Source: Pseudomonadota bacterium
Lineage (GTDB): Bacteria; Desulfobacterota; Syntrophia; Syntrophales; UBA8958
Assembly: GCA_030057915.1 (NCBI GenBank)
Contig: JASGUC010000005.1
Location: 1 to 64,000, forward strand
Direction of reading: 5' to 3'
Length of the DNA stretch: 64,000 nt
This document shows positions 1-7,995 of this stretch, piece after piece. The notes below the pieces were generated by a model. It had not been told where the DNA came from. It made no database searches and was given only the letters and a program-made list of their open reading frames with translations. The position numbers were made by a program, and so were the translations under genes. How positions within the stretch are numbered: position 1 is the stretch's first letter; each line of letters begins with the position of its first letter.

Positions 1-80
1 CCCCGGTGGGGGCCCCCCCCCCGGGGCCGGGCGCCCCCCCCCCCCCCCCCCCCCGGGCGGGGGGGGGGGGGGGGGGGGAG
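1..80. other. G/C homopolymer at window edge, probable assembly artefact
   Basis: The first 80 bases are almost only long runs of C and then G, quite unlike the mixed sequence that follows. No gene or recognisable repeat fits. Such runs are typical of low-quality contig ends, so I infer an artefact rather than biology. Confidence 0.75.
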
Positions 81-152
81 GTCCCACGCCATCTGGCGCG
101 CCCTCTATCCCGTTCGTCAGCCCCCCGACCGGGGGGAGAGAAGGACGAATGA

Positions 153-677
153 TTATCCCAGCCGTTTCATGGTGCGCCGGTAAAGAACGGTCAGGCGTTT
201 GTATTGTTCGACGCCTTCCGTCACATAGAGTTCCATAGTCGGCGTTATGTCCTTGATTATCCTCGCCGGATTGCCGGCCACGAGTTTTCTTGCCGGAATA
301 AGCATGCCCTGTGCAACTACCGATCCGGCCGCCACAACGGCCCCGCGTCCGCAGACAACCCCAGGCAGGATAATGGCTCCCATGCCGATGACGCACCGCT
401 CCGCGACGGTTGCGTCGTGAAGGACGGCATTGTGGCCGACGATCACATTTCCGGCTATCCTTACCCTTTCTCCGGGGTTGACGTGAATCGTGGCATTGTC
501 CTGGATGCTCGTGGAAGAACCGATGACGATCGGACCGCAGTCGCCGCGGATCACCGCCCCGGCGGCGATGTGGCAGCGAGCGCTGATCCTCACGTCGCCG
601 ATGACGACCGCCTCCGGATGGACGAAGGCGGTCTTCGCTACGTTAGGTGCCTTGCGGGCGAATTCATAGATGGGCAT
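153..677 (-). CDS. Gamma-carbonic anhydrase family protein (left-handed beta-helix hexapeptide repeats)
   Basis: 174 residues, the normal length for the gamma-carbonic anhydrase/PaaY/YrdA group. Repeated hexapeptide units run through most of the protein ([45 protein letters not shown]), and the usual [12 protein letters not shown] segment closes the helix. The conserved RGDCGPI (R44-D46) and the metal-ligand histidines expected in HVNPGE and VGHNAVLHD are visible. The family forms trimers that bind a metal ion at subunit interfaces. Some members hydrate CO2 and many have no proven activity, so substrate and role are open. It is a lone gene, transcribed towards the window edge and downstream of the tRNA-Arg on the same strand. 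Confidence 0.88.
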   Translation of the reverse strand: MPIYEFARKAPNVAKTAFVHPEAVVIGDVRISARCHIAAGAVIRGDCGPIVIGSSTSIQDNATIHVNPGERVRIAGNVIVGHNAVLHDATVAERCVIGMGAIILPGVVCGRGAVVAAGSVVAQGMLIPARKLVAGNPARIIKDITPTMELYVTEGVEQYKRLTVLYRRTMKRLG

Positions 678-816
678 GGCGGTTCCTCAAAGCGGGTCCG
701 GCTTGTTCCGTGGCGCAGGCCGTCGCTCCGTTTCCCGACGGCAAGCACCGCGCTTCTTTTCATATTATACGACGGGGGGCTTACCGGAGAAGCGCGCTCC
801 TCCGCGGATGGTCCAT

Positions 817-893
817 TGGCGCCCCCGGGGCGATTCGAACGCCCGACACACGGATTAGGAATCCGTTGCTCTATCCTGCTGAGCTACGGGGGC
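817..893 (-). tRNA. tRNA-Arg (anticodon CCT)
   Basis: On the minus strand the sequence folds as a complete cloverleaf. The 7-bp acceptor stem pairs GCCCCCG with CGGGGGC. The D arm is GCTCAGCAGGATAGAGC, and a 5-bp anticodon stem (ACGGA/TCCGT) holds loop TTCCTAA with anticodon CCT. The T arm carries GTTCGAATC. The 3' CCA is encoded (817-819). It reads AGG codons. Confidence 0.96.
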
Positions 894-1032
894 GGAGGGC
901 CCGTTTCTTGGGGAGATGGAGGTAGCATGGTTTTCAGCGCCTGTCAACACGCTTCCCCATGAAAGTTCCTCTCCTTTCTCCCCTCCGCTCAGGGTAAATT
1001 GGTTCTGCTCGAAGTAAGACGAAAACGAGTCA

Positions 1033-1156
1033 AACACCAAACTCATCAAAGCTGCCGCTCCAATGTAAGGCGAACTCAAGAACCAATTGACTATACTTGC
1101 TTTTGTATCAAGTGCGCCAAGACAAAAGACAATTTCCGGTAGTTTCGCAATAGGTC
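1033..1156 (+). repeat. Family B dispersed repeat, diverged copy
   Basis: Shares the core AACTCATCAAA.CTGCCG..CAATGTAAG and the later block TATCAAG with the copies at 25522-25648 and 27161-27288. The right end AGTTTCGCAATAGG is a decayed form of their terminal repeat. No coding capacity. Confidence 0.7.
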
Positions 1157-1262
1157 CTAACGGGTTTCCCTTCTTCGAAGTCATATGAACCCAAATTTTC
1201 CATCAGGAGGTTTCCGCCCTCTCTAGGCGGCGCCGCAGATGACGGCCGCAAAGATTTCCGGA

Positions 1263-1387
1263 TGCTGCCCCAAGGAAACCATCAGAAATTCTTCATCGCT
1301 CTCATTATGTCGCGTTCGCCATGCGACCCGTTGGCCCATGACCCAGGGGCATCGCGCCATGAATCATGGACCCGTGAGCCTTCCAAT
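1263..1387 (+). repeat. Family E dispersed repeat, copy 1
   Basis: Aligns by eye with 22041-22166 through shared blocks such as GCGACCCGTTG, GCCATGAATC and GAGCCCGTGA-like sequence. Both copies are non-coding and lie in repeat-rich intergenic DNA. The origin of the family is unknown. Confidence 0.6.
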
Positions 1388-1626
1388 GGAAAATTTGGGA
1401 TGAAATCAAATGCGTGCGGGAAGAACATATTTATCCCGACCCCGCTTCTTTTGACTTCCTCTGGCCGTTCTTCGATGGTAAAGTACTGAAAAACGGCCTT
1501 TGGGCCATGGGAAATGGCCGGATTTAACCAAGGGATTGACCGCGCTTTCACGCGCCGGGCCAGTGGCGCCGGCGGCCCGGTTTTGGCCGGCGGCGGGGAA
1601 GGCGCCTCAGGAAGGAGGAAGGACGA

Positions 1627-2547
1627 ATGAGGATAGGAATAATCGGTTTGGGGGGAGTAGGCGGGGCCTTCGGCGGCAGGTTGGCGGCGCGTTATGGGGA
1701 CGCGTCGGAGCATGAGGTGGTGTTTATAGCCCGGGGGGAACACCTGAGGGCGATCCGGTCCCAGGGGCTTCGTCTGGCAAAGCCGGACGGGGAATTGATT
1801 GCCCGGCCTTCCCTGGCGACGGATGACCCCGCGACGGCGGGGCCCTTGGACCTGGCGCTGTTCGCCGTGAAAAGCTATGGTTTGGAAGGGGCCGCCCGGT
1901 CCATGGCGGGCAACATCCATGACCACAGCGTTGTCATTCCCCTCCTCAACGGCGTGGATAGCACGGAGCGGCTTCAGGACATCCTCCCCCGCGGCGTCTT
2001 CCTCCATGGCACGGTTTACATCTCGGCCTATATCGAGGCCCCCGGCGTGGTCCGGCAGGTGAGCCCGGCGGGCCGATTGATTTTCGGGCCCGCCTCCGGT
2101 GGCGTGGAGGACTTCCGGGGCATAGACCGGCTCTTCCAGGACGCCGGCATCGTCTCGGAGCTGACCTCCGATCCCATCGCGGCGCTTTGGACGAAATTCA
2201 TCTTCATCTGCCCCGCCGCCGCCGTGACTTCCCTGACGCGGAAGTCCTTCGGGGCCGTGATGGACGATCCCGAGGCGAAGGGAATGCTCATGGGCATGAT
2301 CGCCGAGGTGGAGCGAATCGCCCGGGCCAAGGGGGTCGCCCTGCCCGGAGATGTCGCCGCGGCGACCCTGGCCAAGGTCGGGCAGTTTCCCCCGGAGACG
2401 AAGACCTCCCTCCAGTTGGATTTCGAGAAGGGGCGGCAGACGGAAATCGATACCCTTGCCGGTTTCATCGTCAGGTCCGGCCGGAAGCTGGGCATCGCCA
2501 CCCCGCTCCACGACCGCGCTTACGAGATCCTGACGAAAAAGGCTTGA
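1627..2547 (+). CDS. 2-dehydropantoate 2-reductase (ketopantoate reductase) family protein
   Basis: 306 residues, typical of the ApbA/PanE family. The N-terminus is a Rossmann nucleotide-binding motif (GLGGVGGAFGG, residues 7-17). The NADPH-domain segment FAVKSYGLEGA and the catalytic-lysine region WTKFIFICPAAAVTSLT are present, and the C-terminal helical domain contains KTSLQLDFEKGRQTEID, where the family signature SM.QD...GR.TEI lies. The family reduces ketopantoate to pantoate for coenzyme A, but many anaerobes carry paralogues acting on other 2-oxoacids. A second copy lies at 45623-46543, so I withhold panE. A GGAAGGAGG ribosome binding site precedes the ATG. It is convergent with the oxidoreductase operon. 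Confidence 0.88.
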   Translation: MRIGIIGLGGVGGAFGGRLAARYGDASEHEVVFIARGEHLRAIRSQGLRLAKPDGELIARPSLATDDPATAGPLDLALFAVKSYGLEGAARSMAGNIHDHSVVIPLLNGVDSTERLQDILPRGVFLHGTVYISAYIEAPGVVRQVSPAGRLIFGPASGGVEDFRGIDRLFQDAGIVSELTSDPIAALWTKFIFICPAAAVTSLTRKSFGAVMDDPEAKGMLMGMIAEVERIARAKGVALPGDVAAATLAKVGQFPPETKTSLQLDFEKGRQTEIDTLAGFIVRSGRKLGIATPLHDRAYEILTKKA

Positions 2548-2642
2548 AGCGGGCCGAAATCTGTTCCAAGGCGCGGGAAATCGGCAAGGAAAGAAGCGTG
2601 GTAGGCCATTCCGGCCCTCCCTCCGGAGATCGGGGGCATATG

Positions 2643-2730
2643 GCATGGCCCCTACGTTCCGGTGCGTTCGGGCCCGTTGGTTGCGTAAATGCCGCTGCGG
2701 CCCGCATGGCCCTACGTTCCGGGGCGTCCG
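2643..2730. repeat. Two direct repeats of about 28 bp, period 61
   Basis: GCATGGCCCCTACGTTCCGG at 2643 recurs, slightly changed, at 2704, and the following GCGTTCG/GCGTCCG also match. They lie between two convergent genes. No function is evident. Confidence 0.6.
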
Positions 2731-2780
2731 CCTGGGGGAAAGGGACGGCAAGTTGTAGGACGTAGGCCCCCTTTCGCTTC

Positions 2781-3662
2781 TCAGGCGCGCTCCCCCGCCT
2801 TGCGGAGGAGGCGTTCCCAGTCTTCGTTGACCATGCCCTGGATCTGGTCGAGGTCCTCCTCGCTCAGATGACGGAAGCGGCCCTGGAGCTTGAAGTATTC
2901 TCGGACGAGATACTCCCGGGGTTTGACGTTTATCGTGTAGTCGATCCCGTTTTCCACCTCGTAGAGGGGGAAGATATTGGTCTGGACGGCCATACGGGCG
3001 ATCCTGACGGACATCTCCGCGGGTATCCGCCACCCCGTCGGACAGCTTGCGTAGATATGAAGGAACCGCGATCCCTTCGTCTCCCGGGCCTTCCTAACCT
3101 TGCGGACCAGGTCCTCCGGGTAGGCGATGTTGGCCGTGGCGGCATAGGGGATGCGGTGGGCCACCAGGGCCTCGACGATGTTCTTCTTCCGCAGCTTCTT
3201 CCAATCCGAGCCGCTGGTCGTGGTGGTCCAGGCCCCGTAGGGAGTGGAGGAACTCCGCTGAATCCCGGTGTTCATGTAGGCCTCGTTGTCGTAGCAGATG
3301 TAGATGAAATTCTCGTTTCTTTCCACCGCGCCGCTCAGGGCCTGAAAGCCGATGTCGAAGGTCCCGCCGTCCCCGGCCCAGACGACCACCGTCGTCTCCT
3401 CGTCCCCCCGCATGTCCAGGGCCGCCCGGACGCCGCTGGCGGTGGCGCCGCCGGTTTCGAAGGCGGTGTGGATCACCGGGATCTTCAGGGAAGATTGGGG
3501 AAAGGGGCCGGCGATGACGGACCAGCAGCATGCCGGCAGGACCATGATGGTCTTTTCTCCCAGGGTCTTCAGCGCGAAACGCATGGCGATCGTGGCGCCG
3601 CATCCCGGACAGCCCACATGGCCGGAGCACATCAACTCCCTGTCCATGGCTTCAAGTTGCAC
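2781..3662 (-). CDS. porB: 2-oxoacid:ferredoxin oxidoreductase, beta (thiamine diphosphate) subunit
   Basis: 293 residues. Binds thiamine diphosphate and decarboxylates a 2-oxoacid, passing electrons to ferredoxin with the other Por subunits. The N-terminal CSGHVGCPGCGATIAMR holds the usual cluster-binding cysteines of beta subunits. The ThDP/Mg motif is GDGGTFDIGFQAL, followed by ICYDNEAYMNTGIQRS; the YDN.AYMNTG block is highly characteristic of pyruvate-type enzymes. The start overlaps the end of porA by 11 bp, so the genes are translationally coupled. It is the last gene of a minus-strand operon. Pyruvate is the likely substrate, but a branched-chain 2-oxoacid cannot be excluded from sequence alone. 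Confidence 0.93.
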   Translation of the reverse strand: MQLEAMDRELMCSGHVGCPGCGATIAMRFALKTLGEKTIMVLPACCWSVIAGPFPQSSLKIPVIHTAFETGGATASGVRAALDMRGDEETTVVVWAGDGGTFDIGFQALSGAVERNENFIYICYDNEAYMNTGIQRSSSTPYGAWTTTTSGSDWKKLRKKNIVEALVAHRIPYAATANIAYPEDLVRKVRKARETKGSRFLHIYASCPTGWRIPAEMSVRIARMAVQTNIFPLYEVENGIDYTINVKPREYLVREYFKLQGRFRHLSEEDLDQIQGMVNEDWERLLRKAGERA

Positions 3663-4821
3663 GGTTCACCTCCTGGCGCCCCACCCAGACGCTCTCCCGT
3701 AGGGGTGCTTCGCTCTCCTTTACCTCGAAATAGATGTGGGACAACATCTGCGTGGTGATGTCCCGCCCGCCCAGGCCGGCGATGTAGCCGAACACCGGCG
3801 GATGGCCGGGGGCGTTGCACAGGGCGGCCCGGACCTCCTGGGCGAAGATCCCGCTGGCCCCGAAGGAATAATTGCGATCCACCACGACCGCCTTCCGGCC
3901 CTTGCTCAGGGCCCTGCGCACGGCCTCCGTCGGGAAGGGGCGGAAAAGCTTGATCTTCAACGCCCCGACCTTTTCGCCCCGGGAACGTAACTCCTCCAAG
4001 ACCAAGCGGACCGTGCTGGTGACGGCGCCGGAGGTTACAAAGATGACGTCGGCGTCGTCAGTGTCGATTTCCTCCACCGCGCCATAACGGCGGCCCATGA
4101 TCCGGGCGAACTCACCCTCCACCTCGTCGAATATGGCCAGGGCGTCTTCCATGGCCAGGGCGATGTCGTGGCGCATCTCCATGTAGGCGTTGGGGGTTAC
4201 CAGGGGGCTCAGGGAGTAGGGATGTCCGGGGTCGAGGGTGAAGGCCGGTTTATAGGGCGGAAGGAATCGGTCCACCTCCTCCTGTTCCGGGACGTCCACC
4301 GGTTCGTAGGTATGGGAGAGGTAAAAGGCGTCCAGCACCACCATGGTGGGCAGGTTGACCCTTTCCGCCAGCCGGTAGGCCAGGATCGTGGCGTCCAGGA
4401 CCTCCTGGGAGTCCTCACAGTAAAGCTGCATCCATCCCGTGTCCCGTTGGGCCAGACTGTCGGTCTGATCGCACCAGATGTTCCAGCCCGGGGCCAGGGC
4501 GCGGTTGACCTCGCCCATGACGATGGGGAGGCGGGCCCCGGCGGCCCAGTGCAGGAGTTCGTGCATCAGGGCCAGTCCCTGGGAACAGGTGGCCGTGAAG
4601 GTTCTTACACCGGCGCTCTGGGCGCCGATCAGGGCCGCCATGCAGGAGTGCTCGCTTTCCACCCGGAGATATTTGGCGTTCATCCTGCCGGTCGCGACAT
4701 AATCCGAGAGGATCTCCACGATATGGGTCTGGGGGGTGATGGGATAGGCGGAAATGACCTGGACCTTGGCCAGACGCACCGCCTCCGCCACGGCCTGGCT
4801 GCCTTCGAGGACCTTTTTCAT
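3652..4821 (-). CDS. porA: 2-oxoacid:ferredoxin oxidoreductase, alpha subunit
   Basis: 389 residues from the ATG at 4821, which overlaps the upstream stop as ATGA. The open frame runs further upstream, but only from 4821 does the protein look like PorA. The pyrimidine-binding domain starts with GSQAVAEAVRLAKVQVISAYPITPQT. ESEHSCMAALIGAQSAGVRTFTATCSQGLALM contains the conserved glutamate and serine-rich region. The C-terminal transketolase-like domain has VTSGAVTSTVRLVLEELR and LKIKLFRPFP. It pairs with PorB, PorG and the flavoprotein-ferredoxin subunit encoded in the same operon to oxidise a 2-oxoacid (probably pyruvate) to acyl-CoA and CO2, or to run in reverse. Confidence 0.93.
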   Translation of the reverse strand: MKKVLEGSQAVAEAVRLAKVQVISAYPITPQTHIVEILSDYVATGRMNAKYLRVESEHSCMAALIGAQSAGVRTFTATCSQGLALMHELLHWAAGARLPIVMGEVNRALAPGWNIWCDQTDSLAQRDTGWMQLYCEDSQEVLDATILAYRLAERVNLPTMVVLDAFYLSHTYEPVDVPEQEEVDRFLPPYKPAFTLDPGHPYSLSPLVTPNAYMEMRHDIALAMEDALAIFDEVEGEFARIMGRRYGAVEEIDTDDADVIFVTSGAVTSTVRLVLEELRSRGEKVGALKIKLFRPFPTEAVRRALSKGRKAVVVDRNYSFGASGIFAQEVRAALCNAPGHPPVFGYIAGLGGRDITTQMLSHIYFEVKESEAPLRESVWVGRQEVNRAT

Positions 4822-6584
4822 GGCGTTTCCTCCTCCAGGGTCATGGCGTTCCGGGGACACTCCACGACGCACAGGCCGCACCCCTTGCAGTAATCGTAGT
4901 CGATGTGCCGGTCCGTCATGTCCCGGGCTCGCAGAATGGCCACGTCGGGGCAGAACAGATAACAGTTGTCGCAGTTGTTGCAGATGCCGCAGTGGAAGCA
5001 CCGGCCGGCCTCCCGCATGGCCGTATGGGCCGATATCTTCAACTCGATTTCGTCGAAGGACGAATGGCGCTCCTCGATGAGGAGTCGGGGCTGGACGAGC
5101 CGGGGCTCGTACTGGAAGTAGTCGGCGTTTATCTCCTCGTAGGTCACGATATGGGCGTTCCGTTCCCGGCGCGGACCGCCGAGATAGATCTCCAGGGAGA
5201 GGGCGGGCCCATGGCCGACCACGCAGGAAGCGAGACGCTCCCTCACGGAACCTACGCCGTGGCGGAAAAGGACATCCAGGGCCAGGGCGGCCTGCTTGCC
5301 CGAGGCGATGGCCTGGGTGACGTTCTTGTCCCTGGCGGCCAAGTCGCCGCCGTAAACCACCGGGGCGCCCCGGTCGTCCTGGAGGAGGACGCAGTGGCTG
5401 AGGGCGAGGACCGCTCCCGAAGCCCCCGACGCGGGGGGCTCGTGCCAGGGCGCCGCCGTCCCGGCGCCGGCGGCGGTGAAGACCCGCTGCGCGGCGATCC
5501 TCACCGGCGCGGCGGCGGCGGGGACGATTTTCCCTCGGCCATCCTGGTCTTGTCCCACCACGGTCATGGGCTGAAGGGTCAGGACGCAACCCCCGGCGGC
5601 GGCGTCGATCCGCACCGGGGCCAGCAATTCCCGGAGTTCCACGCCTTCCTCCTGGGCGCTCCGCGTCTCTTCGGCGAAGGCGGGCATGTCTTCCCGACGG
5701 CGACGGTAAACGATGATCGCCCTGCCCCCCCGCCGGATAATAGTGCGGGCGACGTCGATGGCGGTATTCCCACCGCCGATGACGGCGGAGACGCCCGGTA
5801 TGTCGCGTCTGACTCCTCCCCGGATATCCCGGAGAAAGGAGAGGCCCTCTTCCACCCCGACACCGGTCGCGCCGGGGATGTCCAGGGATAGGCCGCGCCA
5901 GTGGCCGCAGCCGAGGAACAGGGCGTCGTAGGATTTGCGCATCTCCTCGAAACGAGCGGCCGTAACGGTCTCGCCGGTGTGGATGCGGACGCCCTGGGCC
6001 TCGATGCGGGCGATTTCGGCGCTCAGCGCCGCCTCGGGGAGGCGGTAGGCGGGGATGCCCCAGCGCGTCATTCCACCCGCGGCTGGCATGGCCTCGAAGA
6101 TATCCGTTTCGTAGCCCAGGATATTGAGAAACCAGGCGGCGGAAAGTCCGGCGGGGCCGGCGCCGATAATGGCGATCCGCCGTCCCGCCGCCGGTTGCCG
6201 CGGCAGCGCCGGCTTGGTCTCGTTGCGCGCCGCCGCATCGGCGAGGAAGCGTTCCAAGGAGTGAATGGCCACGGCGGCGTCAAACTCCCGGCGGTTGCAC
6301 CGGCCCTCGCAGGGATGATAGCATACCCGGCCGCAGACGCCCGGCAGGGGGTTTTCCATCAGTATTGTCTCCCAGGCCTCTTTGAAAGCCCCCTGGGTTA
6401 TGAGCATCTCGATCCGGGCGATATCCTCCCCGGCTGGGCAAGCGGCGCCGCAGGGCGAGGTCTTTTCTTCGTAACGGGGCCTGAGGAAACGCCAGGCGCC
6501 GGTCTTGTTGCTTTCCGTGGTGGCGAAGGTCCGGGGCATGTAAAGGACGTTCTGCAAAGCGGTCGGTGTTTCCATATGCCTCAC
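4818..6584 (-). CDS. GltD-like FAD/NAD(P) oxidoreductase fused to a C-terminal 2x[4Fe-4S] ferredoxin domain (Por delta-like)
   Basis: 588 residues. The N-terminal alpha-helical Fe-S domain has CGAACPAGEDI, CGRVCYHPCEGRCNR. An FAD site follows (IAIIGAGPAGLSAAWFLN, about residue 155), then an NAD(P) site (VIGGGNTAIDVA, about 305). The last 70 residues are a separate ferredoxin module with FHCGICNNCDNCYLFCPD and YCKGCGLCVVECPRNAM. In most organisms PorD is a small separate ferredoxin. Here it is joined to a glutamate synthase small subunit-like flavoprotein, so electrons from 2-oxoacid oxidation could pass directly to or from NAD(P)H. It sits between porG and porA with no gap. The NAD(P)-linked role is inference from domain content and operon position. 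Confidence 0.88.
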   Translation of the reverse strand: MRHMETPTALQNVLYMPRTFATTESNKTGAWRFLRPRYEEKTSPCGAACPAGEDIARIEMLITQGAFKEAWETILMENPLPGVCGRVCYHPCEGRCNRREFDAAVAIHSLERFLADAAARNETKPALPRQPAAGRRIAIIGAGPAGLSAAWFLNILGYETDIFEAMPAAGGMTRWGIPAYRLPEAALSAEIARIEAQGVRIHTGETVTAARFEEMRKSYDALFLGCGHWRGLSLDIPGATGVGVEEGLSFLRDIRGGVRRDIPGVSAVIGGGNTAIDVARTIIRRGGRAIIVYRRRREDMPAFAEETRSAQEEGVELRELLAPVRIDAAAGGCVLTLQPMTVVGQDQDGRGKIVPAAAAPVRIAAQRVFTAAGAGTAAPWHEPPASGASGAVLALSHCVLLQDDRGAPVVYGGDLAARDKNVTQAIASGKQAALALDVLFRHGVGSVRERLASCVVGHGPALSLEIYLGGPRRERNAHIVTYEEINADYFQYEPRLVQPRLLIEERHSSFDEIELKISAHTAMREAGRCFHCGICNNCDNCYLFCPDVAILRARDMTDRHIDYDYCKGCGLCVVECPRNAMTLEEETP

Positions 6585-7148
6585 CTATGATATGGCGCCA
6601 TGAAGAATGACTTCATTGTATGCGTCCCGGGCGGCGGCGATGTTCGCCTCCGGGTCTGAAAGGGCCTCTTCCCGGATGGCGCCGCATACCGCCTCCAGAG
6701 GCGGCATCGCCAGCATCCGGGCGAAGGCGCCGATCATGGCCGTGTTGACGATGGGATGGGTGCGGCTTCCCAGGAGGTGGCGCAGGGCGATGCGGGAGGC
6801 GTCCACGGAGGCGAGTTTCATGCCCCGGTAAGGGCTCAGGTCCTCCGGAAGGGAGGGGCTGTTGAGGAGGACCCATCCGCCCGGTTTCATGCCCCGGGTG
6901 ACGTCGATGTTCTGGATCAGGGTCCGGTCCTGCGCCACTACATGATCCGGGGCCGTTACGTTAGTCCGGGCGAGGATCTTCTTTCTGTCCAGGCGTAGAT
7001 AGGCCTCCACGGGGGCGCCGCGCCGCTCCACGCCGAAGAAGGGGAAACTCTGCACCTCCCATCCGGCCTGGAAGAAGGCCTTGGAAAGCAGGATCGTGGC
7101 CACCACCGTGCCCTGTCCACCCCGTCCGTGAAACCGGATTTCCAGCAT
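6585..7148 (-). CDS. porG: 2-oxoacid:ferredoxin oxidoreductase, gamma subunit
   Basis: 187 residues, normal for PorG. The N-terminal FHGRGGQGTVVATILLSKAFF is the family signature, followed by QSFPFFGVERRGAPVEAYLR, typical of pyruvate/2-oxoacid gamma subunits. It is the first structural gene of the operon, 17 bp after the regulator gene and abutting the flavoprotein gene. In the complex the gamma subunit helps bind CoA and stabilises the alpha/beta core. The order regulator-G-flavoprotein/D-A-B on one strand with overlaps indicates a single transcript. Confidence 0.93.
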   Translation of the reverse strand: MLEIRFHGRGGQGTVVATILLSKAFFQAGWEVQSFPFFGVERRGAPVEAYLRLDRKKILARTNVTAPDHVVAQDRTLIQNIDVTRGMKPGGWVLLNSPSLPEDLSPYRGMKLASVDASRIALRHLLGSRTHPIVNTAMIGAFARMLAMPPLEAVCGAIREEALSDPEANIAAARDAYNEVILHGAIS

Positions 7149-7165
7149 CTTTTTGCCTCCCGTGC

Positions 7166-7774
7166 CTATTTTAAGGGTTTGTTCCAGACGACGACGACGG
7201 CCCGGGCCGCCTGTCCGTCCAGTCCCCGGAAGGCATGGCTCAGGTCCGACTCGAAATAGATGGCGTCGCCCGGGGTCAACACCTCGAGGCGTTCATGGGA
7301 GCGGAACTCCAGTCTTCCTTCCAGTAGATAGACGAATTCCTCGCCTTCATGGGAAGAGAAGACCATGTCGCCCGTTTCCATGGGCTGAAATTCCACGAAC
7401 AGAGGCTCCATATGCTTGTCCGGTTTTCTCGTTTCCAGGGATTCGTAGATGTAGTCCACTTCCCCCTCGTGGTGGTGAGGACGCCTCCGGATCCTGATCC
7501 GCTGATCCTTGCGGGTTACGGACACCTTGTCCGTCGCCGCTTCATCCTGAAAGAAAAAGGCCATGCCGACATTCATGGCCCTGGCGAGCTTCAGCAGGGT
7601 GGCCACGGGGGGGATGACGTCCCCCGACTCGATTTCCGCCAGGACGGATTTAGGCACGCCCGACCTGGCGGCCAGGTCCATGATCGTCAACTGATTCTTC
7701 TCCCGGAGTTCTCGGACTTTCCTGCCGATGTTGACGTCCGCGAAGGTCCCTTCCGCTGCGTCGTCTAGTATCAT
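7166..7774 (-). CDS. XRE-family transcriptional regulator with C-terminal cupin domain
   Basis: 202 residues from the ATG at 7774. A GTG at 7783 is an alternative, but AGAGG lies 8 nt before the ATG. An XRE-type helix-turn-helix occupies roughly residues 15-70 (VRELREKNQLTIMDLAARSG, VLAEIESGDVIPPVATLLKLARAM). A cupin barrel fills the last 70 residues (HEGEEFVYLLEGRLEFRSHER, LTPGDAIYFESDLSHAFR). Such regulators often sense a small metabolite through the cupin. It is the promoter-proximal gene of the por operon, so control of 2-oxoacid oxidoreductase, with possible autoregulation, is the natural inference. The effector is unknown. Confidence 0.9.
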   Translation of the reverse strand: MILDDAAEGTFADVNIGRKVRELREKNQLTIMDLAARSGVPKSVLAEIESGDVIPPVATLLKLARAMNVGMAFFFQDEAATDKVSVTRKDQRIRIRRRPHHHEGEVDYIYESLETRKPDKHMEPLFVEFQPMETGDMVFSSHEGEEFVYLLEGRLEFRSHERLEVLTPGDAIYFESDLSHAFRGLDGQAARAVVVVWNKPLK

Positions 7775-7862
7775 TTTCCTCACCTCTGCGCGTTGGTTGC
7801 CCCCTGATGCGGTGATGAGCCTCTTCCCGCCGTCGCCCCGTCGCGGCGGCGATTATTGGTTG

Positions 7863-7891
7863 TTGAAAGATTGTCTCTTGCGGCGTAGAAT
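7863..7891 (+). promoter_or_regulatory. Sigma-70-type promoter for the RelA/SpoT-like gene
   Basis: TTGAAA at 7863-7868 and TAGAAT at 7886-7891 are separated by exactly 17 bp, about 105 bp upstream of the ATG at 7996. The fit to the consensus is good. There is no experimental support. Confidence 0.55.
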
Positions 7892-7995
7892 AGCGGTGAT
7901 GATCGTTAAGTCATATCCGGCGAAGACCCCATTCCCGCCATTCCTGGACCCTAATTGGGGGGCAGGCGGTCAGCGCGGCCCCCAGGAGGAGAGAG

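Larger units (their letters stand above)
894..1626. other. Gene-free intergenic region made largely of dispersed repeats
   Basis: About 730 bp between the tRNA and the ketopantoate reductase-like gene hold no credible gene. One stretch (1033-1156) matches the family B repeat near rfbB. A second (1263-1387) is repeated at 22041-22166. Around 989-1006 lies a sequence like the family C terminal repeat, and 1187-1212 resembles 21757-21782. The rest has no recognised structure. Confidence 0.7.

Noticed and set aside
1282-3033. 583-codon open frame on the minus strand
   Set aside because: It runs antisense to the ketopantoate reductase-like gene and through the repeat region. Its composition is Arg/Gly/Pro-rich with no domain. 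It is a shadow frame of GC-rich DNA.
3652-5589. A 645-residue PorA with a 256-residue N-terminal extension
   Set aside because: The extension is the shadow of the flavoprotein gene. The ATG at 4821 overlaps the upstream stop as ATGA and starts the normal PorA sequence.
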